Assembly: GCA_037013495.1 (NCBI GenBank)
Contig: CM072801.1
Span: forward strand, 110,305,816 to 110,369,815
DNA from: Hippophae tibetana
Lineage: Eukaryota > Streptophyta > Magnoliopsida > Rosales > Elaeagnaceae
Direction of reading: 5' to 3'
Length of the DNA: 64,000 nucleotides
The notes under the pieces are model-generated. The model saw only the letters and a list, made by a program, of their open reading frames with translations. It had not been told where the DNA came from and ran no database searches. The translations under genes were made by a program, and so were the position numbers. Below are positions 36,801 through 49,854 of the stretch, piece by piece. The first letter of the stretch is position 1; each line of letters begins with the position of its first letter.

Positions 36801-39364
36801 ATTTTGTGCTTTGGAGGTTTTCTCCTCTCTTAAGTCACAATTTCCAAAAAGAGAAGGAAATTTTGTCCCTAAAGTCTTGTCTTTTATTTCAATTTTGTAG
36901 ACATTGTTTTCCAATTTGGATTTCATATCTTATTTTTCTTTAAAATCATGTCATCTTTTACTTTTCTTTGTTTTATGTGTTCCAACTTTCTTTCTTCTTG
37001 AGAAAAACAAGAGAGCTAATACAGTTCACAGTGTAAAAACAAAAAGAAGGTATTAATTGTGGTTGTAACTAAAAACTGTTATAACTTTTATTTTGTGCAT
37101 CGAAATGAGTACTATAACATATCAAATCTGAAGCTCCTTCCGATGCCTAAAAACGCACCGTAGCAATAGTATATTTCCCCACTTTTGTCAACCCAAATTT
37201 CATGGTTCATACGACATAATGATGTCTTACACTTTGGTCGCACCTTATTTCGTTGTAATCTCTTCTCGCTCTTTAGGATTTCAATTTGTTCATCTTAGCC
37301 ATATTCTTAGTAATTCAATCTTTCTTATTCCATTGAGTTCCAGCGTTCTTAGGTTGTCCGCAAAAGCGATTCGCATCGTTTGGGATCATAACCTTGGTTG
37401 TGGAAAATGGTGTATCTATCTTCACATATCTATTTTTAGAATTTTAGGTTTAAAAAATTTTGTGCTTTGGAGGTTTTCTCCTCTCTTAAGTCACAATTTC
37501 CAAAAAGAGAAAGAAATTGTGTCCCTAAAGTCTTGTCTTTTATTTCAATTTTGTTGACATTGTTTTCCACTTTGGATTTCATATCTTATTTTTCTTTAAA
37601 ATCTTGTCGTCTTTTACTTTTCTTTGTTTTATGTGTTCCACCTTTCTTTCTTCTTGAGAAAAACAAGAGAGCTAATACAGTTCACAGTGTAAAAACAAAA
37701 AGAAGGTATTAATTGTGGTTGTAACTAAAAACTGTTATAACTTTTATTTTGTGCATCGAAATGAGTACTATAACATATCAAATTTGAAGCTCCTTCCGAT
37801 GCCTAAAAACGCACCGTAGCAATAGTATATTTCCCCACTTTTGTCAACCCAAATTTCATGGTTCATACGACATAATGATGTCTTAAACTTTGGTCGCACC
37901 TTATTTCGTTGTAATCTCTTCTCGATCTTTAGGATTTCAATTTGTTCATCTTAGCCATATTCTTAGTAATTCAATCTTTCTTATTCCATTGAGTTCCAGC
38001 GTTCTTAGGTTGTCCGCAAAAGGGATTCGCATCGTTTGGGATCATAACCTTGGTTGTGGAAAATGGAGTACCTACCTTCACATATCTATTTTTAGAATTT
38101 TATGTTTAAAAAATTTTGTGCTTTGGAGGTTTTCTCCACTCTTAAGTCACAATTTCCAAAAAGAGAAAGAAATTGTGTCCTTAAAGTCTTGTCTTTTATT
38201 TCAATTTTGTTGACATTGTTTTCCACTTTGGATTTCATATCTTATTTTTCTTTAAAATCTTGTCGTCTTTTACTTTTCTTTGTTTTATGTGTTCCACCTT
38301 TCTTTCTTCTTTAGAAAAACAAGAGAGCTAATACAGTTCACAGTGTAAAAACAAAAAGAAGGTATTAATTGTGGTTGTAACTAAAAACTGTTATAACTTT
38401 TATTTTGTGCATCGAAATGAGTACTATAACATATCAAATCTGAAGCTCCTTCCGATGCCTAAAAACGCACCGTAGCAATAGTATATTTCCCCACTTTTGT
38501 CAACCCAAATTTCATGGTTCATACTACATAATGATGTCTTAAACTTTGGTCGCACCTTATTTCGTTGTAATCTCTTCTTCCTCTTTAGGATTTCAATTTG
38601 TTCATCTTAGCCATATTCTTAGTAATTCAATCTTTCTTATTCCATTGAGTTCCAGCGTTCTTAGGTTGTCCGCAAAAGGGATTCGCATCTTTTGGGATCA
38701 TAACCTTGGTTGCTGAAAATGGTGTATCTACCTTCACATATCTATTTTAAGAATTTTATGTTTAAAAAATTTTGTGCTTTGGAGGTTTTCTCCTCTCTTA
38801 AGTCACAATTTCCAAAAAGAGAAAGAAATTGTGTCCTTAAAGTCTTGTCTTTTATTTCAATATTGTTGACATTGTTTTCCACTTTGGATTTCATATCTTA
38901 TTTTTCTTTAAAATCTTGTCGTCTTTTACTTTTCTTTGTTTTATGTGTTCCACCTTTCTTTCTTCTTGAGAAAAACAAGAGAGCTAATACAGTTCACAGT
39001 GTAAAAACAAAAAGAAGGTATTAATTGTGGTTGTAACTAAAAACTGTTATAACTTTTATTTTGTGCATCGAAATGAGTACTATAACATATCAAATCTGAA
39101 GCTCCTTCCGATGCCTAAAAATGCACCGTAGCAATAGTATATTTCCTCACTTTTGTCAACCCAAATTTCATGGTTCATACTACATAATGATGTCTTAAAC
39201 TTTGGTCGCACCTTATTTCGTTGTAATCTCTTCTTCCTCTTTAGGATTTCAATTTGTTCATCTTAGCCATATTCTTAGTAATTCAATCTTTCTTATTCCA
39301 TTGAGTTCCAGCGTTCTTAGGTTGTCCGCAAAAGGGATTCGCATCTTTTGGGATCATAAACTTG
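30839..39364. repeat. HOR: 7-mer repeat of 4591 bp, two copies with track switching
   Basis: About 30.9-34.8 kb matches about 35.5-39.4 kb at 4591 bp. TTGTTCATCG lies at 31191 and 35782, and TATAATATAT at 31211 and 35802. Over this span I noticed only a few substitutions (for example 31115 A versus 35706 T, and 31936 T versus 36527 A). Between the copies, about 35.2-35.5 kb instead follows m46/m47 at 5247 bp, one monomer further. This indicates unequal exchange with a switch of register. No gene is present. Confidence 0.9.
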
Positions 39365-41987
39365 GTTGCTGAAAATGGTGTATCTACCTTCACATATCTA
39401 TTTTAAGAATTTTATGTTTAAAAAATTTTGTGCTTTGGAGGTTTTCTCCTCTCTTAAGTCACTATTTCCAAAAAGAGAAAGAAATTGTGTCCTTAAAGTC
39501 TTGTCTTTTATTTCAATTTTGTTGACATTGTTTTCCACTTTGGATTTCATATCTTATTTTTCTTTAAAATCTTGTCGTCTTTTACTTTTCTTTGTTTTAT
39601 GTGTTCCACCTTTCTTTCTTCTTAAGAAAAACAAGAGAGCTAATACAGTTCACAGTGTAAAAACAAAAAGAAGGTATTAATTGTGGTTGTAACTAAAAAC
39701 TGTTATAACTTTTATTTTGTGCATCGAAATGAGTACTATAATATATCAAATCTGAAGCTCCTTCCGATGCCTAAAAACGCACCGTAGCAATAGTATATTT
39801 CCCCACTTTTGTCAACCCAAATTTCATGGTTCATACTACATAATGATGTCTTAAACTTTGGTCGCACCTTATTTCGTTGTAATCACTTCTTCCTCTTTAG
39901 GATTTCAATTTGTTCATCTTAGCCATATTCTTACTAATTCAATCTTTCTTATTGCATTGAGTTCCAGCGTTCTTAGGTTGTCCGCAAAAGGGATTCGCAT
40001 CGTTTGGGATCATAACCTTGGTTGCTGAAAATGGTGTATCTATCTTCATATATCTATTTTTAGAATTTTAGATTTAAAAATTTTTGTGCTTTGGAGGTTT
40101 TCTCCTCTCTTAAGTCACAATTTCCAAAAAGAGAAAGAAATTGTGTCCTTAGAGTCTTGTCTTTTATTTCAATTTTGTTGACATTGTTTTCCACTTTGGA
40201 TTTCATATCTTATTTTTCTTTAAAATCATGTCATCTTTTACTTTTCTTTGTTTTATGTGTTCCACCTTTCTTTCTTCTTGAAAAAAATAAGAGAGCTAAT
40301 ACAGTTCACAGTGTAAAAACAAAAGAAGGTATTAATTGTGGTTGTAACTAAAAACTGTTATAACTTTTATTTCGTGCATCGAAATGAGTACTATAACATA
40401 TCAAATCTGAAGCTCGTTCTGATGCCTAAAACCGCACCGTAGCAATAGTATATTTGTCCACTATTGTCAACCCAAATTTCATGGTTCATACTACATAATG
40501 ATGTCTTAAACTTTGGTCGCACCTTATTTCGTTGTAATCTCTTCTCGCTCTTTAGGATTTCAATTTGTTCATCTTAGCCATATTCTTAGTAATTCAATCC
40601 TTCTTGTTCCATTGAGTTCCAGCGTTCTTAGGTTGTCCGCAAAAGGGATTTGCATCGTTTGGGATCATAACCTTGGTTGTGGAAAATGGAGTATCTATCT
40701 TCACATATCTATTTTTAGAATTTTAGGTTTAAACAATTTTGTGCTTTGGAGGTTTTCTCCTCTCTTAAGTCACAATTTCCAAAAAGAGAAAGAAATTGTG
40801 TCCTTAAAGTCTTGTCTTTTATTTCAATTTTGTTGACATTGTTTTCCACTTTGGATATCATATCTTATTTTTCTTTAAAATCTTGTCATCTTTTACTTTT
40901 CTTTGTTTTATGTGTTCCACCTTTCTTTCTTCTTTAGAAAAACAAGAGAGCTAATACAGTTCACAGTGTAAAAACAAAAAGAAGGTATTAATTGTGGTTG
41001 TAACTAAAAACTGTTATAACTTTTATTTTGTGCATCGAAACGAGTACTATAATATATCAAATCTGAAGCTCCTTCCGATGCCTAAAAACGCACCGTAGCA
41101 ATAGTATATTTCCCCACTTTTGTCAACCCAAATTTCATGGTTCATACTACATAATGATGTCTTAAACTTTGGTCGCACCTTATTTCGTTGTAATCACTTC
41201 TTCCTCTTTAGGATTTCAATTTGTTCATCTTAGCCATATTCTTACTAATTCAATCTTTCTTATTGCATTGAGTTCCAACGTTCTTAGGTTGTCCTTAAAA
41301 GGGAATCGCATCGTTTGGGATCATAACCTTGGTTGCTGAAAATGGTGTATCTACCTTCACATATCTATTTTTAGAATTTTAGGTTTAAACAATTTTGTGC
41401 TTTGGAGGTTTTCTCCTCTCTTAAGTCACAATTTCCAAAAAGAGAAGGAAATTGTGTCCCTAAAGTCTTGTCTTTTATTTCAATTTTGTAGACATTGTTT
41501 TCCACTTTGGATTTCATATCTTATTTTTCTTTAAAATCATGTCATCTTTTACTTTTCTTTGTTTTATGTGTTCCACCTTTCTTTCTTCTTGAGAAAAACA
41601 AGAGAGCTAATACAGTTCACAGTGTAAAAACAAAAAGAAGGTATTAATTGTGGTTGTAACTAAAAACTGTAATAACTTTTATTTTGTGCATCGAAATGAG
41701 TACTATAACATATCAAATGTGAAGCTCCTTCCGATGCCTAAAAACGCACCGTAGCAATAGTATATTTCCCCACTTTTGTCAACCCAAATTTCATGGTTCA
41801 TACGACATAATGATGTCTTAAACTTTGGTCGCACCTTATTTCGTTGTAATCTCTTCTCGCTCTTTAGGATTTCAATTTGTTCATCTTAGCCATATTCTTA
41901 GTAATTCAATCTTTCTTATTCCATTGAGTTCCAGCGTTCTTAGGTTGTCCGCAAATGGGATTCGCATCGTTTGGGATCATAACCTTG
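39365..41987. repeat. Monomers m61-m64, mosaic segment
   Basis: m61 resembles m53/m60. m62 and m64 resemble m49 and m50, respectively. The second half of m62 has a distinctive GCTCGTTCTGATG plus TTTGTCCACTATTG signature that recurs in m77, m81, m85 and m90. The segment therefore looks like a relative of the 4-mer founder at 49.9 kb. No gene is present. Confidence 0.8.
41427..41456. repeat. Extended 10-bp form of the dyad in monomer m64
   Basis: CACAATTTCC at 41427-41436 pairs perfectly with GGAAATTGTG at 41447-41456 around a 10-bp A/G loop. An A-to-G change next to the right arm extends the stem found in ordinary monomers. Related copies (m74, m79, m83, m87) carry the same GGAAATTGTG arm. 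Sister copies m50, m57, m66, m68, m70 and m72 have GGAAATTTTG, which leaves one mismatch. Confidence 0.75.
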
Positions 41988-44900
41988 GTTGCTGAAAATG
42001 GTGTATCTATCTTCATATATCTATTTTTAGAATTTTAGATTTAAAAAATTTTGTGCTTTGGAGGTTTTCTCCACTCTTAAGTCACAATTTCCAAAAAGGG
42101 AAAGAAATTGTGTCCTTAGAGTCTTGTCTTTTATTTCAATTTTGTTGACATTGTTTTCCACTTTGGATTTCATATCTTATTTTTCTTTAAAATCTTTTCA
42201 TCTTTTATTTTTCTTTGTTTTATGTGTTCCACCTTTCTTTCTTCTTGAAAAAAACAAGAGAGCTAATACAGTTCACAGTGTAAAAACAAAAGAAGGTATT
42301 AAGTGTGGTTGTAACTAAAAACTGTTATAACTTTTATTTTGTGCATCGAAATGAGTACTATAACATATCAAATCTGAAGCTCCTTCCGATGCCTAAAAAC
42401 GCACCGTAGCAATAGTATATTTCCCCACTTTTGTCAACCCAAATTTCATGGTTCATACTACATAATGATGTCTTAAACTTTGGTCGCACCTTATTTCGTT
42501 GTAATCACTTCTTCCTCTTTAGGATTTCAATTTGTTCATCTTAGCCATATTCTTACTAATTCAATCTTTCTTATTGCATTGAGTTCCAACGTTCTTAGGT
42601 TGTCTGCAAAAGGGAATCGCATCGTTTGGGATCATAACCTTGGTTGCTGAAAATGGTGTATCTACCTTCACATATCTATTTTTAGAATTTTAGGTTTAAA
42701 CAATTTTGTGCTTTGGAGGTTTTCTCCTCTCTTAAGTCACAATTTCCAAAAAGAGAAGGAAATTTTGTCCCTAAAGTCTTGTCTTTTATTTCAATTTTGT
42801 AGACATTGTTTTCCACTTTGGATTTCATATTTTATTTTTCTTTAAAATCATGTCATCTTTTACTTTTCTTTGTTTTATGTGTTCCAACTTTCTTTCTTCT
42901 TGAGAAAAACAAGAGAGCTAATACAGTTCACAGTGTAAAAACAAAAAGAAGGTATTAATTGTGGTTGTAACTAAAAACTGTTATAACTTTTATTTTGTGC
43001 ATCGAAATGAGTACTATAATATATCAAATCTGAAGCTCCTTCCGATGCCTAAAAACGCACCGTAGCAATAGTATATTTCCCCACTTTTGTCAACCCAAAT
43101 TTCATGGTTCATACTACATAATGATGTCTTAAACTTTGGTCGCACCTTATTTCGTTGTAATCTCTGCTTTCTCTTTAGGATTTCAATTTGTTCATCTTAG
43201 CCATATTCTGAGTAATTCAATCTTTCTTATTCCATTGAGTTCCAGCGTTCTTAGGTTGTCCGCAAATGGGATTCGCATCGTTTGGGATCATAACCTTGGT
43301 TGCTGAAAATGGTGTATCTATCTTCATATATCTATTTTTAGAATTTTAGATTTAAAATTTTTTGTGCTTTGGAGGTTTTCTCCTCTCTTAAGTCACAATT
43401 TCCAAAAAGGGAAAGAAATTGTGTCCTTAGAGTCTTGTCTTTTATTTCAATTTTGTAGACATTGTTTTCCACTTTGGATTTCATATCTTATTTTTCTTTA
43501 AAATCTTGTCGTCTTTTATTTTTCTTTGTTTTATGTGTTCCACCTTTCTTTCTTCTTGAGAAAAACAAGAGAGCTAATACAGTTCACAGTGTAAAAACAA
43601 AAGAAGGTATTAAGTGTGGTTGTAACTAAAAACTGTTATAACTTTTATTTTGTGCATCGAAATGAGTACTATAACATATCAAATCTGAAGCTCCTTCCGA
43701 TGCCTAAAAACGCACCGTAGCAATAGTATATTTCCCCACTTTTGTCAACCCAAATTTCATGGTTCATACTACATAATGATGTCTTAAACTTTGGTCGCAC
43801 CTTATTTCGTTGTAATCGCTTCTCGCTCTTTAGGATTTCAATTTGTTCATCTTAGCCATATTCTTAGTAATTCAATCCTTCTTGTTCCATTGAGTTCCAA
43901 CGTTCTTAGGTTGTCCGCAAAAGGGAATCGCATCGTTTGGGATCATAACCTTGGTTGCTGAAAATGGTGTATCTACCTTCACATATCTATTTTTAGAATT
44001 TTAGGTTTAAAAAATTTTGTGCTTTGGAGGTTTTCTCCTCTCTTAAGTCACAATTTCCAAAAAGAGAAGGAAATTTTGTCCCTAAAGTCTTGTCTTTTAT
44101 TTCAATTTTGTAGACATTGTTTTCCACTTTGGATTTCATATCTTATTTTCCTTTAAAATCATGTCATCTTTTACTTTTCTTTGTTTTATGTGTTCCACCT
44201 TTCTTTCTTCTTGAGAAAAATAAGAGAGCTAATACAGTTCACAGTGTAAAAACAAAAAGAAGGTATTAATTGTGGTTGTAACTAAAAACAGTTATAACTT
44301 TTATTTTGTGCATCGAAATGAGTACTATAATATATCAAATCTGAAGCTCCTTCCGATGCCTAAAAACGCACCGTAGCAATAGTATATTTCCCCACTTTTG
44401 TCAACCCAAATTTCATGGTTCATACTACATAATGATGTCTTAAACTTTGGTCGCACCTTATTTCGTTGTAATCTCTGCTTTCTCTTTAGGATTTCAATTT
44501 GTTCATCTTAGCCATATTCTTAGTAATTCAATCTTTCTTATTCCATTGAGTTCCAGCGTTCTTAGGTTGTCCGCAAATGGGATTCGCATCGTTTGGGATC
44601 ATAACCTTGGTTGCTGAAAATGGTGTATCTATCTTCATATATCTATTTTTAGAATTTTAGATTTAAAATTTTTTGTGCTTTGGAGGTTTTCTCCTCTCTT
44701 AAGTCACAATTTCCAAAAAGGGAAAGAAATTGTGTCCTTAGAGTCTTGTCTTTTATTTCAATTTTGTAGACATTGTTTTCCACTTTGGATTTCATATCTT
44801 ATTTTTCTTTAAAATCTTGTCGTCTTTTATTTTTCTTTGTTTTATGTGTTCCACCTTTCTTTCTTCTTGAGAAAAACAAGAGAGCTAATACAGTTCACAG

Positions 44901-47900
44901 TGTAAAAACAAAAGAAGGTATTAAGTGTGGTTGTAACTAAAAACTGTTATAACTTTTATTTTGTGCATCGAAATGAGTACTATAACATATCAAATCTGAA
45001 GCTCCTTCCGATGCCTAAAAACGCACCGTAGCAATAGTATATTTCCCCACTTTTGTCAACCCAAATTTCATGGTTCATACTACATAATGATGTCTTAAAC
45101 TTTGGTCGCACCTTATTTCGTTGTAATCGCTTCTCGCTCTTTAGGATTTCAATTTGTTCATCTTAGCCATATTCTTAGTAATTCAATCCTTCTTGTTCCA
45201 TTGAGTTCCAACGTTCTTAGGTTGTCCGCAAAAGGGAATCGCATCGTTTGGGATCATAACCTTGGTTGCTGAAAATGGTGTATCTACCTTCACATATCTA
45301 TTTTTAGAATTTTAGGTTTAAAAAATTTTGTGCTTTGGAGGTTTTCTCCTCTCTTAAGTCACAATTTCCAAAAAGAGAAGGAAATTTTGTCCCTAAAGTC
45401 TTGTCTTTTATTTCAATTTTGTAGACATTGTTTTCCACTTTGGATTTCATATCTTATTTTCCTTTAAAATCATGTCATCTTTTACTTTTCTTTGTTTTAT
45501 GTGTTCCACCTTTCTTTCTTCTTGAGAAAAATAAGAGAGCTAATACAGTTCACAGTGTAAAAACAAAAAGAAGGTATTAATTGTGGTTGTAACTAAAAAC
45601 AGTTATAACTTTTATTTTGTGCATCGAAATGAGTACTATAATATATCAAATCTGAAGCTCCTTCCGATGCCTAAAAACGCACCGTAGCAATAGTATATTT
45701 CCCCACTTTTGTCAACCCAAATTTCATGGTTCATACTACATAATGATGTCTTAAACTTTGGTCGCACCTTATTTCGTTGTAATCTCTGCTTTCTCTTTAG
45801 GATTTCAATTTGTTCATCTTAGCCATATTCTTAGTAATTCAATCTTTCTTATTCCATTGAGTTCCAGCGTTCTTAGGTTGTCCGCAAATGGGATTCGCAT
45901 CGTTTGGGATCATAACCTTGGTTGCTGAAAATGGTGTATCTATCTTCATATATCTATTTTTAGAATTTTAGATTTAAAATTTTTTGTGCTTTGGAGGTTT
46001 TCTCCTCTCTTAAGTCACAATTTCCAAAAAGGGAAAGAAATTGTGTCCTTAGAGTCTTGTCTTTTATTTCAATTTTGTAGACATTGTTTTCCACTTTGGA
46101 TTTCATATCTTATTTTTCTTTAAAATCTTGTCGTCTTTTATTTTTCTTTGTTTTATGTGTTCCACCTTTCTTTCTTCTTGAGAAAAACAAGAGAGCTAAT
46201 ACAGTTCACAGTGTAAAAACAAAAGAAGGTATTAAGTGTGGTTGTAACTAAAAACTGTTATAACTTTTATTTTGTGCATCGAAATGAGTACTATAACATA
46301 TCAAATCTGAAGCTCCTTCCGATGCCTAAAAACGCACCGTAGCAATAGTATATTTCCCCACTTTTGTCAACCCAAATTTCATGGTTCATACTACATAATG
46401 ATGTCTTAAACTTTGGTCGCACCTTATTTCGTTGTAATCGCTTCTCGCTCTTTAGGATTTCAATTTGTTCATCTTAGCCATATTCTTAGTAATTCAATCC
46501 TTCTTGTTCCATTGAGTTCCAACGTTCTTAGGTTGTCCGCAAAAGGGAATCGCATCGTTTGGGATCATAACCTTGGTTGCTGAAAATGGTGTATCTACCT
46601 TCACATATCTATTTTTAGAATTTTAGGTTTAAAAAATTTTGTGCTTTGGAGGTTTTCTCCTCTCTTAAGTCACAATTTCCAAAAAGAGAAGGAAATTTTG
46701 TCCCTAAAGTCTTGTCTTTTATTTCAATTTTGTAGACATTGTTTTCCACTTTGGATTTCATATCTTATTTTCCTTTAAAATCATGTCATCTTTTACTTTT
46801 CTTTGTTTTATGTGTTCCACCTTTCTTTCTTCTTGAGAAAAATAAGAGAGCTAATACAGTTCACAGTGTAAAAACAAAAAGAAGGTATTAATTGTGTTTG
46901 TAACTAAAAACAGTTATAACTTTTATTTTGTGCATCGAAATGAGTACTATAATATATCAAATCTGAAGCTCCTTCCGATGCCTAAAAACGCACCGTAGCA
47001 ATAGTATATTTCCCCACTTTTGTCAACCCAAATTTCATGGTTCATACTACATAATGATGTCTTAAACTTTGGTCGCACCTTATTTCGTTGTAATCTCTGC
47101 TTTCTCTTTAGGATTTCAATTTGTTCATCTTAGCCATATTCTTAGTAATTCAATCTTTCTTATTCCATTGAGTTCCAGCGTTCTTAGGTTGTCCGCAAAT
47201 GGGATTCGCATCGTTTGGGATCATAACCTTGGTTGCTGAAAATGGTGTATCTATCTTCATATATCTATTTTTAGAATTTTAGATTTAAAATTTTTTGTGC
47301 TTTGGAGGTTTTCTCCTCTCTTAAGTCACAATTTCCAAAAAGGGAAAGAAATTGTGTCCTTAGAGTCTTGTCTTTTATTTCAATTTTGTTGACATTGTTT
47401 TCCACTTTGGATTTCATATCTTATTTTTCTTTAAAATCTTTTCATCTTTTATTTTTCTTTGTTTTATGTGTTCCACCTTTCTTTCTTCTTGAAAAAAACA
47501 AGAGAGCTAATACAGTTCACAGTGTAAAAACAAAAGAAGGTATTAATTGTGGTTGTAACTAAAAACTGTTATAACTTTTATTTTGTGCATCGAAATGAGT
47601 ACTATAACATATCAAATCTGAAGCTCCTTCCGATGCCTAAAAACGCACCGTAGCAATAGTATATTTCCCCACTTTTGTCAACCCAAATTTCATGGTTCAT
47701 ACTACATAATGATGTCTTAAACTTTGGTCGCACCTTATTTCGTTGTAATCACTTCTTCCTCTTTAGGATTTCAATTTGTTCATCTTAGCCATATTCTTAC
47801 TAATTCAATCTTTCTTATTGCATTGAGTTCCAACGTTCTTAGGTTGTCCGCAAAAGGGAATCGCATCGTTTGGGATCATAACCTTGGTTGCTGAAAATGG

Positions 47901-48542
47901 TGTATCTACCTTCACATATCTATTTTTAGAATTTTAGGTTTAAACAATTTTGTGCTTTGGAGGTTTTCTCCTCTCTTAAGTCACAATTTCCAAAAAGAGA
48001 AGGAAATTGTGTCCCTAAAGTCTTGTCTTTTATTTCAATTTTGTAGACATTGTTTTCCACTTTGGATTTCATATCTTATTTTTCTTTAAAATCATGTCAT
48101 CTTTTACTTTTCTTTGTTTTATGTGTTCCACCTTTCTTTCTTCTTGAGAAAAACAAGAGAGCTAATACAGTTCACAGTGTAAAAACAAAAAGAAGGTATT
48201 AATTGTGGTTGTAACTAAAAACTGTTATAACTTTTATTTTGTGCATCGAAATGAGTACTATAACATATCAAATCTGAAGCTCCTTCCGATGCCTAAAAAC
48301 GCACCGTAGCAATAGTATATTTCCCCACTTTTGTCAACCCAAATTTCATGGTTCATATGACATAATGATGTCTTACACTTTGGTCACACCTTATTTCGTT
48401 GTAATCTCTTCTCGCTCTTTAGGATTTCAATTTGTTCATCTTAGCCATATTCTTAGTAATTCAATCTTTCTTATTCCATTGAGTTCCAGCGTTCTTAGGT
48501 TGTCCGCAAAAACGATTCGCATCGTTTGGGATCATAACCTTG
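41988..48542. repeat. HOR: five dimers of 1311 bp, central three nearly identical
   Basis: Dimers start at 41988, 43299, 44610, 45921 and 47232, all 655+656 bp. TAATCGCTTCTCG recurs at 43814, 45125 and 46436, exactly 1311 bp apart. The middle three dimers are nearly identical (one noticed change gives GTGTTTGTAAC in m72). The outer two carry different alleles (GTTGACA and AAATCTTTTC). All ten monomers begin GTTGCTG. No gene is present. Confidence 0.93.
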
Positions 48543-49854
48543 GTTGTGGAAAATGGTGTATCTATCTTCACATATCTATTTTTAGAATTTTAGGTTTAAA
48601 AAGTTTTGTGCTTTGGAGGTTTTCTCCTCTCTTAAGTCACAATTTCCAAAAAGAGAAAGAAATTGTGTCCTTAAAGTCTTGTCTTTTATTTCAATTTTGT
48701 TGACATTGTTTTCCACTTTGGATTTCATATCTTATTTTTCTTTAAAATCTTGTCGTCTTTTACTTTTCTTTGTTTTATGTGTTCCACCTTTCTTTCTTCT
48801 TGAGAAAAACAAGAGAGCTAATACAGTTCACAGTGTAAAAACAAAAAGAAGGTATTAATTGTGGTTGTAACTAAAAACTGTTATAACTTTTATTTTGTGC
48901 ATCGAAATGAGTACTATAACATATCAAATCTGAAGCTCCTTCCGATGCCAAAAAACGCACCGTAGCAATAGTATATTTCCCCACTTTTGTCAACCCAAAT
49001 TTCATGGTTCATACTACATAATGATGTCTTAAACTTTGGCCGCACCTTATTTCGTTGTAATCTCTTCTTCCTCTTTAGGATTTCAATTTGTTCATCTTAG
49101 CCATATTCTTAGTAATTCAATCTTTCTTATTCCATTGAGTTCCAGCGTTCTTAGGTTTTCCGCAAAAGGGATTCGCATCTTTTGGGATCATAACCTTGGT
49201 TGCTGAAAATGGTGTATCTACCTTCACATATCTATTTTAAGAATTTTATGTTTAAAAAATTTTGTGCTTTGGAGGTTTTCTCCTCTCTTAAGTCACAATT
49301 TCCAAAAAGAGAAAGAAATTGTGTCCTTAAAGTCTTGTCTTTTATTTCAATATTGTTGACATTGTTTTCCACTTTGGATTTCATATCTTATTTTTCTTTA
49401 AAATCTTGTCGTCTTTTACTTTTCTTTGTTTTATGTGTTCCACCTTTCTTTCTTATTGAGAAAAACAAGAGAGCTAATACAGTTCACAGTGTAAAAACAA
49501 AAAGAAGGTATTAATTGTGGTTGTAACTAAAAACTGTTATAACTTTTATTTTGTGCATCGAAATGAGTACTATAACATATCAAATCTGAAGCTCCTTCCG
49601 ATGCCTAAAAATGCACCGTAGCAATAGTATATTTCCTCACTTTTGTCAACCCAAATTTCATGGTTCATACTACATAATGATGTCTTAAACTTTGGTCGCA
49701 CCTTATTTCGTTGTAATCTCTTCTTCCTCTTTAGGATTTCAATTTGTTCATCTTAGCCATATTCTTAGTAATTCAATCTTTCATATTCCATTGAGTTCCA
49801 GCGTTCTTAGGTTGTCCGCAAAAGGGATTCGCATCTTTTGGGATCATAACCTTG
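48543..49854. repeat. Monomers m75-m76, partial reprise of the 7-mer order
   Basis: The order m73, m74, m75, m76 follows m49, m50, m51, m53 of the 7-mer; the equivalent of m52 (GGAGTACCTACC) is absent. m76 shares CAATATTGTTGAC with m53 and m60. Immediately before m75, TCTTACAC replaces TCTTAAAC as in m50 and m57. No gene is present. Confidence 0.82.
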
